A program made the translations under genes and the position numbers. A stretch of DNA of 24,607 nt from Chloroflexota bacterium (lineage in GTDB: Bacteria; Chloroflexota; UBA6077; JACCZL01), in the NCBI GenBank assembly GCA_020845495.1, contig JADLFM010000171.1, positions 1 through 24,607 of the forward strand, in the 5' to 3' direction. Below, piece after piece: positions 16,139 to 24,089 of this stretch. The notes under the pieces are model-generated. The model did not search any database. It was not told the DNA's origin and saw nothing but the letters and a program-made list of their open reading frames with translations. Within the stretch, counting starts at the first letter, position 1. Every line of letters begins with the position of its first letter.

Positions 16139-19100
16139 TTAGCGATTGCCCATGGGCGGATGGGTCAAGTCATTCAACAGGCTCGTCGTCCCGGGCATCG
16201 GTTCCGCCTGCTCGTCATCGAGCGCGTCACGCAGGTCCTCGATGAGCTTCTTATACAGGCGTTTCGCCGAGTTCCCGTCACCCATCGCGGTATGGCACCG
16301 CATTGCTTCGCGCACCGCCTCCTCGTCGATGGGGTCGCGCTGAAGGATGGCGTCGTAGAAACGAAGCGCGAGCTTGGGGTCTCGCAGTTCACATGCCAAC
16401 TTCGCGGCCCGGTGGCCGGCCGTGATGAAGCGCTTCTGGTAGTCGCGCCGGTAGGCGTCGGCCCATTCGTAGTCCTCGTCGGCGAGGAAATCGGCCGTGC
16501 AGACATCTAGCGCCCGCTGGTACTCGACCAGTGCCTCATAGCCTTGCATGCGCTCGGCCCGCGCGAGGTGCGCGTCGAAGGCGTCGATGTCTGTGCGGAA
16601 CAGGCCTGCCCGAAGCGTGTACCGCTGCCGCGCAGCGACGAGGATTTCGCCCTCAAGATCTGGGACTGCGCGACTGAGGGTGCGGCGGACGTAGTAGGCG
16701 GCGTTGGGAAGTGGATGCCCTCCCTGGTTCTCTGCGCTCAGACCGAGTGCCTCCGCGGCCGTGTCGCGCAAAACAGGTGTACCGCCGTGGGCGAGAAGGT
16801 AGGCGAGTAGCTCCCGGGCCTTCTGGATCGACCAACCGTCGATCTCGCCGGCGTCCGTCTCGACGCGGAACGTGCCGAAGAGCCTCGCGCGGAACACGGG
16901 CCCATCCTCGCTATCCGCCTCGCCGTCGGGTCCTCCGAGTGGGAGCGACGCCTGCCTGTCAGCGGCCCTCGACGGAGCCGCACGCGGTTCCTCGAGAACT
17001 CCTGCCGCGTCTTCCGGGTGCGTCCCATTCGATGACGGGAGGGCTGCGAGGTCGGTGGCCTCATGGGCCTCATCATCACCGTTCGCGGCTGGCTCATCGT
17101 CGTTCTCCACCACCCATATGTCCAATGGAGCGTGGCCATTCTGAGTTGGTGGCGGCGCTGCACTGTCCGGCGTCGCCGTGTTCCTGCGAGGGCGGTGCGC
17201 GACCTGCCGCCGTACCACGACCGGCTCCAGGCGCAGCGGGGGAGGATGGGGCAGGGTCAGCGTGATCGCGTTGGGCCCACCGGACTCCTCTTCATCGCCG
17301 AAGACGACGCTGGCGCCGAACGACTGCCGCGCACCGACGTCCGCCATCGAGTCAGCGAACGCAATCACGAAGACGCCACGCGCCGGGCCCTGCCGAAGGA
17401 CCCCTTCCATTTCGGCGACAGCATTGGCCGAGTCCGGACTCGGCCCCAGAAGCGCCAGGAGCGCCGGCTGCTCCGGATCTTCCTCGCGCACTATCAGCTT
17501 CGTTTCCAGCCATCGGGCAAATGCGGAAGGCGAGTCGGCTGGCGGTTCGGCGTCGGGTGGACCCGGGAGCAGCTCCAGGCAGTCGCTGAGGGCATCGCCG
17601 GCGGCCTCATCCGCGACGATGGCTACGGTTCCCTCTGGATGGAGCGAGTCGAGCGTGGTGAACCAGCTCGTGAGGAGATCACGTCCCTCCAGCCGTCCAC
17701 CAACTACGAGGACGCTGCCAGCGGCCGCGAGATTGAGGTAGTGGATTCCGGAGTCCGACGCGCCGACAGGCACGAGAAGTGGCTGGTCCCCCGCAACGTT
17801 GTCGGCGAGTAGTGAGGCGGCGAGCTGAGTCATCCGTGAGAGCTTCAGCCGGACAAGCGTCGCGCCAAGGGTCTCGCCATCGACCGCGCATCCGAGCTGG
17901 CGGGCGATTGCATAGCGGGACTCGACCAGCGCCTCAGCATCGCCCGGCGGGCAGTCGAGCGTGCACTCCAGGTACCGGTCGGACTCGCGGACGAGGACGA
18001 TGGCGGTGGCGGCGAAATCGAGCTCTGACAGCGCCGACATGAGCGCCATACTCGTGGCCAGCACGCGGGCCGCATCGCCGGAACCTGCCGGCCGGCGTTC
18101 GGGTCGTCGTCCGTTGGATCGCCATGCCCGATGCCGCGTCCGGCGAAACACCAGCAGCATTGCCGCACCACCGACGGTGATCGCGGCTGCCGCGGCCACG
18201 AGCCCGCTGCCAGGGGTTGGCACCGACGGTAGTGACGGCCGAAGGTCCGGCCCGCCACCATCGTCAACAGCCGGAGCGACCGATCCACCCGGACTCACCG
18301 TTGGCGTCGGCATGGGGGCGACCGCTGTCGGGTCCGGAGTCGGCGGCGCCGGCGACGGTTCGGGCGTCGGTTCCGGCTCGGGCATTCCGCCGAGACTTTC
18401 TTCGTCAGTGAGGGTCTCAGGCTCAGTGCCGACATCCCGCGGCAGTTCCAGCTGCCAGCCCGCGTAGATGAGGTTCGGGTCTAGGAAGGTCCGTCCATCC
18501 GCCATGGTGCGCTGTCGGTTGAGCTTCCAGATCTCGACCCAACGGAATCCGTCCCCGAGGAACCGCTCCGCGATGCCCCAGAGGTGGTCGCCTCGCACCA
18601 CGGTGTAGGTAGCAGGAACGGCTTGCGCCGACAGGGCTGGCGCGGGCCTCGAAGGGTCAGCGACCTGTCCGTCGAGCGAGGCCAAGTGCCTCGGGAGCGG
18701 CGCCTCGACGCTCGCGGTCACCCCAGCCGAGGACGCGAACGCCGCCGACGGCGTGTGGAACGTGGCGCTGAACAGGATTGTCCCGGCGAGGGCGCCGTCG
18801 ACCACCCGGCGTACCAGGGGAAGGGTCAGCGGAGCGGTGATGCGAAGTCCGTTCCGCGCCCAGGCTGCCTGACCCGTCAACATCGTGGCCAGGCCGAGCC
18901 CGAGGCGTACCACGATAGACAGCAGCAGGTACGCAATGACGAGCCAGGCGATCCCGGTCGTGACAGTGATGACGTCCTGGTCGCTGAGCCGCGAGCCGGT
19001 CAACACCTCCCGGATGTGGCCCCAGTCCGGCGCCGACGCGAACATGGTCGGCGGCCCGTTCAGCAACCAGAGGCCGGCAGCGACCGCGACGCATGTGGCA

Positions 19101-19174
19101 ACCAGCGAAACCAGGCCGAGCCATCCTCCGTCGCTCTCTGTTTCGTGGTTGGTCGAGAGCTCCCTTGCGCTCAT
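16139..19174 (-). CDS. Membrane LysM protein with C-terminal SARP/BTAD regulatory domain
   Basis: A 1011-aa protein. Three hydrophobic segments occupy about residues 13-140. A LysM domain follows (YTVVRGDHLWGIAERF, about 188-245), then a Pro/Thr-rich linker (about 262-300), a fourth membrane segment (VAAAAAITVGGAAMLLVF, about 315-335) and a large soluble part. The C-terminus is OmpR-like winged helix (from about 759) plus bacterial transcriptional activator domain with TPR-like helices (to about 1000), as in SARP regulators. A middle section (about 470-620) resembles an FtsK/EssC ATPase domain without a Walker lysine (GSVLVVGGRLEGRD). Predicted topology places LysM outside and the SARP part inside, suggesting a cell-wall-responsive regulator. 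That is inference. The ATG at 19174 overlaps the upstream stop (ATGA); a 29-residue extension to 19261 lies within the previous gene. It is the last gene of the tad operon in this window. Confidence 0.85.
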   Translation of the reverse strand: MSARELSTNHETESDGGWLGLVSLVATCVAVAAGLWLLNGPPTMFASAPDWGHIREVLTGSRLSDQDVITVTTGIAWLVIAYLLLSIVVRLGLGLATMLTGQAAWARNGLRITAPLTLPLVRRVVDGALAGTILFSATFHTPSAAFASSAGVTASVEAPLPRHLASLDGQVADPSRPAPALSAQAVPATYTVVRGDHLWGIAERFLGDGFRWVEIWKLNRQRTMADGRTFLDPNLIYAGWQLELPRDVGTEPETLTDEESLGGMPEPEPTPEPSPAPPTPDPTAVAPMPTPTVSPGGSVAPAVDDGGGPDLRPSLPSVPTPGSGLVAAAAAITVGGAAMLLVFRRTRHRAWRSNGRRPERRPAGSGDAARVLATSMALMSALSELDFAATAIVLVRESDRYLECTLDCPPGDAEALVESRYAIARQLGCAVDGETLGATLVRLKLSRMTQLAASLLADNVAGDQPLLVPVGASDSGIHYLNLAAAGSVLVVGGRLEGRDLLTSWFTTLDSLHPEGTVAIVADEAAGDALSDCLELLPGPPDAEPPADSPSAFARWLETKLIVREEDPEQPALLALLGPSPDSANAVAEMEGVLRQGPARGVFVIAFADSMADVGARQSFGASVVFGDEEESGGPNAITLTLPHPPPLRLEPVVVRRQVAHRPRRNTATPDSAAPPPTQNGHAPLDIWVVENDDEPAANGDDEAHEATDLAALPSSNGTHPEDAAGVLEEPRAAPSRAADRQASLPLGGPDGEADSEDGPVFRARLFGTFRVETDAGEIDGWSIQKARELLAYLLAHGGTPVLRDTAAEALGLSAENQGGHPLPNAAYYVRRTLSRAVPDLEGEILVAARQRYTLRAGLFRTDIDAFDAHLARAERMQGYEALVEYQRALDVCTADFLADEDYEWADAYRRDYQKRFITAGHRAAKLACELRDPKLALRFYDAILQRDPIDEEAVREAMRCHTAMGDGNSAKRLYKKLIEDLRDALDDEQAEPMPGTTSLLNDLTHPPMGNR

Positions 19175-20097
19175 GGCTGCCGCCCCACCAGCACGGACTG
19201 CAGTTGCTGGACCGGGTAGTCGTTGCTGAACGAGCGGGTGATCGGATCGAGCGCCTCCCACGCGCCACCGTTGACGCGGTACTGGGCCGCGAACGTGACC
19301 TCCACCGTGACCGAGTAGGCGCCACCGGCTGCCAGCGAGGACTGCTCGTAGACATGGCGAACGTCGCTCTCGGCGGGATAGCGCTGGCCGAGCGACGTCG
19401 TCTCAGAGGTCGTGCCGTCGCCGAATGACCAGCGGTAGACCAGCGGCTCAATCTCGACATCGACCGTGACGCCGGGGAGCGAGTCGGATGAGCTGATGGG
19501 TGAGCCGTCGTAGCCGTCGATCCAGAACCAGGAGGGCAGTGCGACGAGACCAGTCGAAGGATTGACCTGGATGGCGATTTCCGGGACGGGAAGGTGGTTG
19601 AGGAGCTCGAGGGCGACGGCCACCGGGTCCACGCCGGCTCCGTCGACGAAAACCACCTGGACATTTCCGCCAGCCGGCGTGCCTACCGGGATCCAGATGA
19701 AAGCGAAGAAGCCGTCATCGCAGCTCACGCTGCCGAAGACGTGGTCGGGGTGAGCAGCCTGTTCAGCCTGATACCAGGCAGAGTTCGAAAGCACGATTCC
19801 GATGTTCTGGGCGCTGATGCGGCAGGAGCGCGCCCGTCCCGTGCTGACGGAAGTGCTGGATGACGAGGCCGGGCCGGCTCCGGGAGATTCCTGAGCGACG
19901 CTGATGTAGACCGTGACTCCGTTGGGTCCCGAACGAACCGAGACGCTCGCCGACGTCCTTATTCCCGCGTCGGGTACGTGACGGCCGTCGTCATCGCCGT
20001 CGGCCTGGGTCGAGCCGGCGGCTACGAGGATGGCGGAAGCTGCTGCTATCAGAACCGCAATTGCTTGGTGGAACAGGCAACGATGGCGTGGTCTCAT
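19171..20097 (-). CDS. Secreted protein with PKD-like domain, tad-operon accessory
   Basis: A 308-aa exported protein. A signal peptide is evident: basic MRPRHR, a hydrophobic core rich in Ala/Ile/Leu, and probable cleavage after GSTQA near residue 32. The C-terminal half contains YRWSFGDGTTSE and VRHVYEQSS, the hallmark strands of a PKD (immunoglobulin-like) domain. The preceding region holds beta-rich sequence with no recognised family. The ATG at 20097 overlaps the lipoprotein stop in an ATGA, and the stop overlaps the LysM/SARP start in the same way. It probably binds or presents something at the cell surface next to the pilus. An upstream extension to 20136 lies inside the lipoprotein gene and would break the signal peptide layout. 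Confidence 0.8.
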   Translation of the reverse strand: MRPRHRCLFHQAIAVLIAAASAILVAAGSTQADGDDDGRHVPDAGIRTSASVSVRSGPNGVTVYISVAQESPGAGPASSSSTSVSTGRARSCRISAQNIGIVLSNSAWYQAEQAAHPDHVFGSVSCDDGFFAFIWIPVGTPAGGNVQVVFVDGAGVDPVAVALELLNHLPVPEIAIQVNPSTGLVALPSWFWIDGYDGSPISSSDSLPGVTVDVEIEPLVYRWSFGDGTTSETTSLGQRYPAESDVRHVYEQSSLAAGGAYSVTVEVTFAAQYRVNGGAWEALDPITRSFSNDYPVQQLQSVLVGRQP

Positions 20098-20645
20098 TCC
20101 GTGGACTCCTGTCTGATGCCGTCGAAGACTTTCCACACGCCGTCGATGCGTTGCATCGTCACGGTGTCGCGAAGGACCTGGGGCGTCGAGGGTGTTGGGC
20201 GAAGTGGCTGGTGGGTCGCCGGATCGACGTAGTAGCTGTAGTTTTCGTACTCGTCCAAGACCACTGCTTGGTCCCCGACGATCTCAACGATGATAGGATT
20301 GAGGTGGACGACCTGCTCGACCGCCCGACCGTCAGCAACTAGCTCGGCGATCTCTGCTAGCCCGCGCTCCAAGCGGGGTCCGGTCATCACCTCATCGAGC
20401 TGACTGTCGTCACGATTGCGGAGTGCTTCTGCGTAGACCTCCCAGTATCTCTCGTACGCAGCCAGCACTTCTGCCTCCGGGTCGGGAGTAGCCGTCGGCT
20501 TCTGCGCCGTTGGCGTGGACGGGGGAGTCGCTTCGGCGGCAGGTGGAGTCGGCGTTGGACCAGCATCGTCATCGCCGCACGCGGCAGCCAACGCCATTAG
20601 CAGTAAGCTGCTCGCTATCCCCTTCGTGATGCGTGGCCAATCCAT
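20094..20645 (-). CDS. Probable lipoprotein, tad-operon accessory
   Basis: A 183-aa protein with a type II signal peptide: a short basic N-terminus, a hydrophobic run and the lipobox LAAAC, with lipidation expected at Cys23. A Pro/Thr-rich spacer of about 35 residues follows. A globular domain starts at AYERYWEVYAEAL and ends in TMQRIDGVWKVFDG. This layout resembles NTF2-like or ARC6-IMS-like lipoprotein domains, but I cannot assign the family with confidence. GGAGG ends 8 bases before the ATG at 20645 and overlaps the stop of the TadG-like gene. The protein would sit on the outer face of the cytoplasmic membrane, beside the pilus machinery. Its specific job is unknown. Confidence 0.82.
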   Translation of the reverse strand: MDWPRITKGIASSLLLMALAAACGDDDAGPTPTPPAAEATPPSTPTAQKPTATPDPEAEVLAAYERYWEVYAEALRNRDDSQLDEVMTGPRLERGLAEIAELVADGRAVEQVVHLNPIIVEIVGDQAVVLDEYENYSYYVDPATHQPLRPTPSTPQVLRDTVTMQRIDGVWKVFDGIRQESTE

Positions 20646-20657
20646 CCGCTGTGCCTC

Positions 20658-21089
20658 CTACGGGCGCGCGCCCTCGACGCCGTAGCGCGGCTCCGCGGAC
20701 GCGCTCGCACTGACTTCGACGCCATCGATGCCGATGACACGGAGGAATCCGGTCGTCGCCCGCCTCGACACCGAGACCTCCACGCGGCCCGGCAGGACGC
20801 TGACCACGTAGTCAAGACCACCTTCGGCGTCCAGGTAGAGCACGGCCGCATCGCGGGCCAGCTGTTCGTCGATGACCACTTCACCGGTCGAGCGGTAGGC
20901 GGCCTCGTCTATTTGCATCGCTCCGGCGGCCGCGGCAGCGTCGGCGACGTTCTGGAGGTCGCGCCGCTGCGCGAAGACCAGCCCGCCATCGGAGACGAGC
21001 CCGACGACGCTCACGACGCCAACCATCATCAGCGCGACCATCACGAGCACCTGGCCCTCTTCACCGTGCAGCCGGCGGACGACGCTCAT
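20658..21089 (-). CDS. TadG-like pilus assembly protein
   Basis: A 143-aa protein with the TadE/G-like N-terminus: EEGQVLVMVALMMVGV forms a prepilin-like cleavage region followed by a single membrane helix (about 14-38). The post-helix RRDLQNVADAAAAAGA is typical of TadG-like proteins. The glutamate normally found five residues after the cleavage glycine is a methionine here, so prepilin processing is doubtful. The length is far shorter than classical TadG proteins with a von Willebrand A domain. The ATG at 21089 overlaps the upstream tadE stop (ATGA). It probably acts as a minor membrane component during Flp pilus assembly. Confidence 0.85.
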   Translation of the reverse strand: MSVVRRLHGEEGQVLVMVALMMVGVVSVVGLVSDGGLVFAQRRDLQNVADAAAAAGAMQIDEAAYRSTGEVVIDEQLARDAAVLYLDAEGGLDYVVSVLPGRVEVSVSRRATTGFLRVIGIDGVEVSASASAEPRYGVEGARP

Positions 21090-21535
21090 CGCGCAGCTAC
21101 CTCCCGGCTCCGGTAGATGTCGATCCGCTCCGAATGGCTGGCGCCCACGTCTACATCGAAGAAACTCAACAGCGGCAGGTCGGAGAGCGACACGTTGTAG
21201 CGGACTTCGGACGTCACGGTTCCGCCACGGGCGAAACCACCGGAATCGACCTCGACAGTGAGCCGGTCGCTGTTGAGTCCGTAGCCATCGGCGACGTTCT
21301 CCCCCGCCGTCCGCGCGTCCGCGATCCCCTGCTCTTCTGAGGGCGCGACCGCGAGCGCCCTGCTGGACTCTCGCGCCGCCGCCTGCACCGCAATCTTCGC
21401 CTCAACGACGCGGCCGGCGGCGACCACCCCGAAGACCAGCAGGAGCAGGACGGGAATCGCGAGCGCCGCCTCGACGAGCGCCTGCCCGGACTCACCGTCC
21501 GCCGTCTGCGTGATGGTGCGGAGCCTACGGACCAC
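21086..21535 (-). CDS. tadE: TadE-like pseudopilin (second copy)
   Basis: A 149-aa TadE-family minor pseudopilin. GESGQALVEAALAIP gives a prepilin cleavage glycine with Glu at +5, followed by a hydrophobic helix of about 20 residues ending near residue 45. The C-terminal domain is soluble and beta-rich. The GTG start at 21535 overlaps the preceding tadE stop by 11 bp. It is one of two adjacent TadE-like genes here, which probably arose by duplication followed by divergence, since the C-terminal parts differ clearly. It likely needs a TadV-type peptidase, which is not in this window. Confidence 0.87.
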   Translation of the reverse strand: MVRRLRTITQTADGESGQALVEAALAIPVLLLLVFGVVAAGRVVEAKIAVQAAARESSRALAVAPSEEQGIADARTAGENVADGYGLNSDRLTVEVDSGGFARGGTVTSEVRYNVSLSDLPLLSFFDVDVGASHSERIDIYRSREVAAR

Positions 21536-21947
21536 TGCGGAAGCCCTCCTTCCGCATCTCGGCCGCGGCGTCGATCGAGATAGTCCGGCTACCCAGCCAC
21601 GGGATGATGAACGGGTATCCGCCCGTGGTGGTCACGGTGATCCACTCATCGGAATCCTCGGCCGTCACCGCGAACCCATCGCCAACACCTCCAAGCCCGG
21701 ACCGCAGGACATCTAACGTCCGCGCCTCGGCGGACGCGGCGTCGCCATCCTCGGCCGCGCCGAGCCGGGCGCCTTCCTGGGCCGCCGTCGTCGCGACGTT
21801 CTGCGCGTGGTAGACCAGCGCGAACTGGACGACGCCGATCAGGACGAGGAGGAGCAACGGGAGCACGAGCGCGAACTCGACCATGGTTTCGCCCGCCTCA
21901 CCGGTCGTCCGCCACCGCGGCCAGCGTCTAGATGCCAGCCAGTTCAT
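21525..21947 (-). CDS. tadE: TadE-like pseudopilin (first copy)
   Basis: A 140-aa TadE-family pseudopilin. GEAGETMVEFALVLP provides the cleavage glycine and Glu+5/Phe+6, close to the Flp-type motif, and a strongly hydrophobic helix follows. After the helix, AQNVATTAAQEGARLGA is typical of TadE. I chose the ATG at 21947, which lies 20 bp inside the end of the pilin gene; the frame extends to a TTG at 21974, further inside that gene. Translation is probably coupled to the pilin gene upstream. It acts in pilus biogenesis at the cytoplasmic membrane. Confidence 0.87.
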   Translation of the reverse strand: MNWLASRRWPRWRTTGEAGETMVEFALVLPLLLLVLIGVVQFALVYHAQNVATTAAQEGARLGAAEDGDAASAEARTLDVLRSGLGGVGDGFAVTAEDSDEWITVTTTGGYPFIIPWLGSRTISIDAAAEMRKEGFRSGP

Positions 21948-22104
21948 CAGTGATGCTCTCGAAGACGTCGACAATACCGCCGCCGAGAGTCTCGACCGCG
22001 GTCAGGGCCACCACTGCGATGAGTGCAGTGATAAGGCCGTACTCCACCATCGACTGGCCGGACTCGCCGCGCGTCAATGCGGAGAGGAGTCGGTGCAGGC
22101 TCAT
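21928..22104 (-). CDS. flp: Flp-type major pilin
   Basis: A 58-aa Flp/Fap prepilin, the major subunit of the tight-adherence pilus. The short basic leader ends in GESG, and cleavage would fall before QSMVEYGLI. This gives the canonical Glu+5 and Tyr+6 of the Flp motif, followed by a hydrophobic helix (about residues 23-40) and a short polar tail. The ATG at 22104 is preceded by AAAGGAGA, with AGGAG nine bases upstream. The reading frame stays open far upstream through tadC, which hides this gene in an ORF scan; only these last 58 codons are real. Its strong ribosome-binding site suits a highly expressed pilin. The end overlaps the first tadE. Confidence 0.92.
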   Translation of the reverse strand: MSLHRLLSALTRGESGQSMVEYGLITALIAVVALTAVETLGGGIVDVFESITDELAGI

Positions 22105-22113
22105 GAGGGGATT

Positions 22114-22118
22114 CTCCT
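22114..22118 (-). promoter_or_regulatory. Ribosome-binding site of the pilin gene
   Basis: On the - strand this reads AGGAG within AAAGGAGA, nine bases before the ATG at 22104. It supports a short independent pilin gene in place of the long open frame running through tadC. Confidence 0.75.
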
Positions 22119-22133
22119 TTCGTGGTGCCGACC

Positions 22134-23078
22134 TCAGTCGCTCAGCCCGAGCAGCTGCACGCCCGCCGGGTAGAGAAGGACGACGAGGAAGACGGGGAAG
22201 ATGAACAGCGTGACGGGAAAGAGCATGCGGATGCTGCTCTTCTCTCCCTCGGCGATGAGGGTCGTGCGCTTCCGCTCGCGAACCGTGTCGGCGAGCGTGA
22301 GCATAACCTGGCCCAGCGGCAGCCCCTGTTCGAGCGCGGACCGCCAGGCATCGGCCATCGAGACGATCTCCTGGACGCCCTCGCGTGCAGCCAGCGCCCG
22401 CAGCCCCTCCGAGTGGGTCATCGTGCCGAGCCCCGCCTCGCGCGCGACATTGCGTAGGCCCTCGCCGAGGACGCCCTTCACTTGCCGGCTCACGTCCAGG
22501 AGCGCCTGCTCCGGCGAGAGGCCGGCGCTGGCCGCCATCGCGAGCAGGTCGAGGACCGTCGGGAGCTCTATCAGAACCTGTTGCCGCCGCCGCGACACCC
22601 GCCGCTCCAACAGCCAGTCCGGCTGGATGAAGCCGACGAACCCACCAGCAAGCCAGGCCCAGATTGGCCAGGGCCCGAAGGGGTGAAGCCCCACGAGATT
22701 CAGTGCCGGGAAGCAGGCGAAAAAAAGAAGGGCGACGGCCAGTTTCTGCCCGAAGAACTGGCTGGGTGTCATCCCCGGCCAGCCGACCGCCAGCCTTTGC
22801 TCGAGGTCGGCCGTCCGGACGCCGAGCCGCGCCAGCAGCCGACCAACGAGCCTGCCTGCGTCGTCCAGGACGGGTCGCAGTGTCCGTTCCAGCGCAGGCG
22901 ACAGAAACATCGACGGCCCCGCCTGCTGACGTTCGGCCTCCAGATCCATCCGTCCCTGGGCCGACATGCGTCGCAGCTCGAATGCCAGGTCCGCCCTGCG
23001 CCGCGCCCACGGCAGGCTGGTGACCACGAGCCAGAGCCCGAGACCGAAGAGCCCGCCGAGAATCAGTCCCGCCGTCAT
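22134..23078 (-). CDS. tadC: TadC-like inner-membrane platform protein (T2SF family)
   Basis: A 314-aa type II secretion F-family protein, one of the paired membrane platform proteins of the Tad pilus machine. A membrane helix opens the protein (GLILGGLFGLGLWLVV). A second hydrophobic stretch (AVALLFFACFPALNLV) and a third follow near the middle. The T2SF cytoplasmic domain has LDLLAMAASAGLSPEQAL and the later EGVQEIVSMADAWRSALEQG. The C-terminus is a long hydrophobic segment (FPVTLFIFPVFLVVLLYPAGV). The ATG at 23078 overlaps the tadB stop (ATGA). It is named by position and family, since TadB and TadC are homologous. It works with TadA and TadB to assemble the pilin. Confidence 0.9.
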   Translation of the reverse strand: MTAGLILGGLFGLGLWLVVTSLPWARRRADLAFELRRMSAQGRMDLEAERQQAGPSMFLSPALERTLRPVLDDAGRLVGRLLARLGVRTADLEQRLAVGWPGMTPSQFFGQKLAVALLFFACFPALNLVGLHPFGPWPIWAWLAGGFVGFIQPDWLLERRVSRRRQQVLIELPTVLDLLAMAASAGLSPEQALLDVSRQVKGVLGEGLRNVAREAGLGTMTHSEGLRALAAREGVQEIVSMADAWRSALEQGLPLGQVMLTLADTVRERKRTTLIAEGEKSSIRMLFPVTLFIFPVFLVVLLYPAGVQLLGLSD

Positions 23079-23932
23079 TGCAGCACCCGCTCTTCACCGG
23101 GCAGCCGGGTCGCCCTCAGCATCCCCGCGTAGCCGACGGCGATGCTGAGGAGGCAGAGGGCGAGGATCGCCTGCCCCTTCGCCGACGAGAACACGTCGAG
23201 GTAGTCGGGGTTGAGGCCGCGGATGATGAGGATGAGGGCCAGCGGAAGCGCCGCGATGATCCGCGCCGACAGGACGTTCTTGGCCTGGTGGGCGCGGAGC
23301 TCCTGCTCGACCTGGATGGTCTGCCGGACCGAGCGGCTGAGTGCTTCGAGGACGGTGCTGAGGTTGCGGCCCCCGACCCGGTGCGACATCAGCAGTGCGG
23401 CGGCGACCATGTCGAAGACGGGATCGGCGATCCGCTCGCGCGAGCGTCGAATCGCTTCTTCGAAGCCGCTGAGACGGAGGTCGCGGGCTAGCTCGGCCAG
23501 TGGCGGACGGAGCACTTCCGGTCCGTTCCTGGCCAGCGACGCGAGCGCCTCCTCGACACTCATGCCGGCGCGCACGGCCGAACGCAGCGAATCAACGGCC
23601 TCCGCGAGGGCTGCCTGCAGCGTTGTCCGCTCACGCTGATGGCGATTGGTCAGATACCAGGCGGGTAGCGTGAGCCCGAGGAGAAAGGCGGCGACGCTGA
23701 CCATCGGCCAGCCAAGCGCAAGCTGCGTGATCAGGGCGAGCAACGTGCCGCCTGCTCCGCTAATAAGGACAAAGTCGCGCACGACGACCTGCCCTGCACC
23801 GTTCCGGTCGAGGAACGCCCGGAGGGTCGAGGGCGGGGGCTGCTCCTCCCGCACCGGCGCCCAGCGCGTGGTCGCGGAAATGAAGATCAGGAGCAGTCCC
23901 ACGGAGAAGGTGAGCGACAGGATCAGCGGCAT
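23075..23932 (-). CDS. tadB: TadB-like inner-membrane platform protein (T2SF family)
   Basis: A 285-aa T2SF-family protein. The N-terminal membrane helix (MPLILSLTFSVGLLLIFI) is followed by a basic/proline-rich loop, two close hydrophobic segments around residues 60-105, and a T2SF domain (ALAEAVDSLRSAVRAGMSVEEAL). A C-terminal pair of membrane helices surrounds LNPDYLDVF. The ATG at 23932 is chosen because GGGAGG lies six bases upstream. The frame continues to 24118, but those 62 extra residues are low-complexity and charged, and the extension would overlap the end of tadA. It is the platform partner of TadC and is probably driven by the TadA ATPase. Confidence 0.9.
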   Translation of the reverse strand: MPLILSLTFSVGLLLIFISATTRWAPVREEQPPPSTLRAFLDRNGAGQVVVRDFVLISGAGGTLLALITQLALGWPMVSVAAFLLGLTLPAWYLTNRHQRERTTLQAALAEAVDSLRSAVRAGMSVEEALASLARNGPEVLRPPLAELARDLRLSGFEEAIRRSRERIADPVFDMVAAALLMSHRVGGRNLSTVLEALSRSVRQTIQVEQELRAHQAKNVLSARIIAALPLALILIIRGLNPDYLDVFSSAKGQAILALCLLSIAVGYAGMLRATRLPGEERVLQ

Positions 23933-23938
23933 CTGCCA

Positions 23939-23944
23939 CCTCCC
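23939..23944 (-). promoter_or_regulatory. Ribosome-binding site fixing the tadB start
   Basis: GGGAGG on the - strand lies six bases before the ATG at 23932. It favours this start over any in the longer upstream open frame. Confidence 0.7.
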
Positions 23945-23967
23945 GAGCGCCCCATCCTGCCTGTCGC

Positions 23968-24069
23968 CGTTCCAATTCGGTGCCAACCTCCGGGCCCGTC
24001 CGTTCCAATCCCGGCCTGGTTGCTCCAAATTCGTTCCAACCCTCGGCCGGGCTCGCCGATCCGTTCCAC
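23968..24069 (-). repeat. Phased TTGGAACG repeats between tadA and tadB
   Basis: On the - strand TTGGAACG occurs at 23968-23975, 24001-24008 and 24032-24039, with a one-base variant (GTGGAACG) at 24062-24069. The spacings are 33, 31 and 30 bp, about three helical turns. A related TTTGGAGC lies near 24022-24029. The array fills most of the 157-bp gap between tadA and tadB. It could be a regulator-binding region, an internal promoter region or an RNA element. A possible hairpin, CCGGCC (24011-24016) with GGCCGG (24045-24050) plus GGTTG/CAACC inside, overlaps it. No function is established. Confidence 0.55.
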
Positions 24070-24089
24070 ATCCGTCCGAATGGCTCTGG

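Noticed and set aside
16711..19229. Several + strand open frames opposite the LysM/SARP gene
   Set aside because: They are arginine- and serine-rich low-complexity translations with no motif, directly opposite a gene with clear domains.
21928..23097. A 389-codon - strand open frame through tadC
   Set aside because: Only its last 58 codons (the Flp pilin) are supported by a start, a ribosome-binding site and a family motif. The rest is arginine/glycine-rich shadow sequence over tadC.
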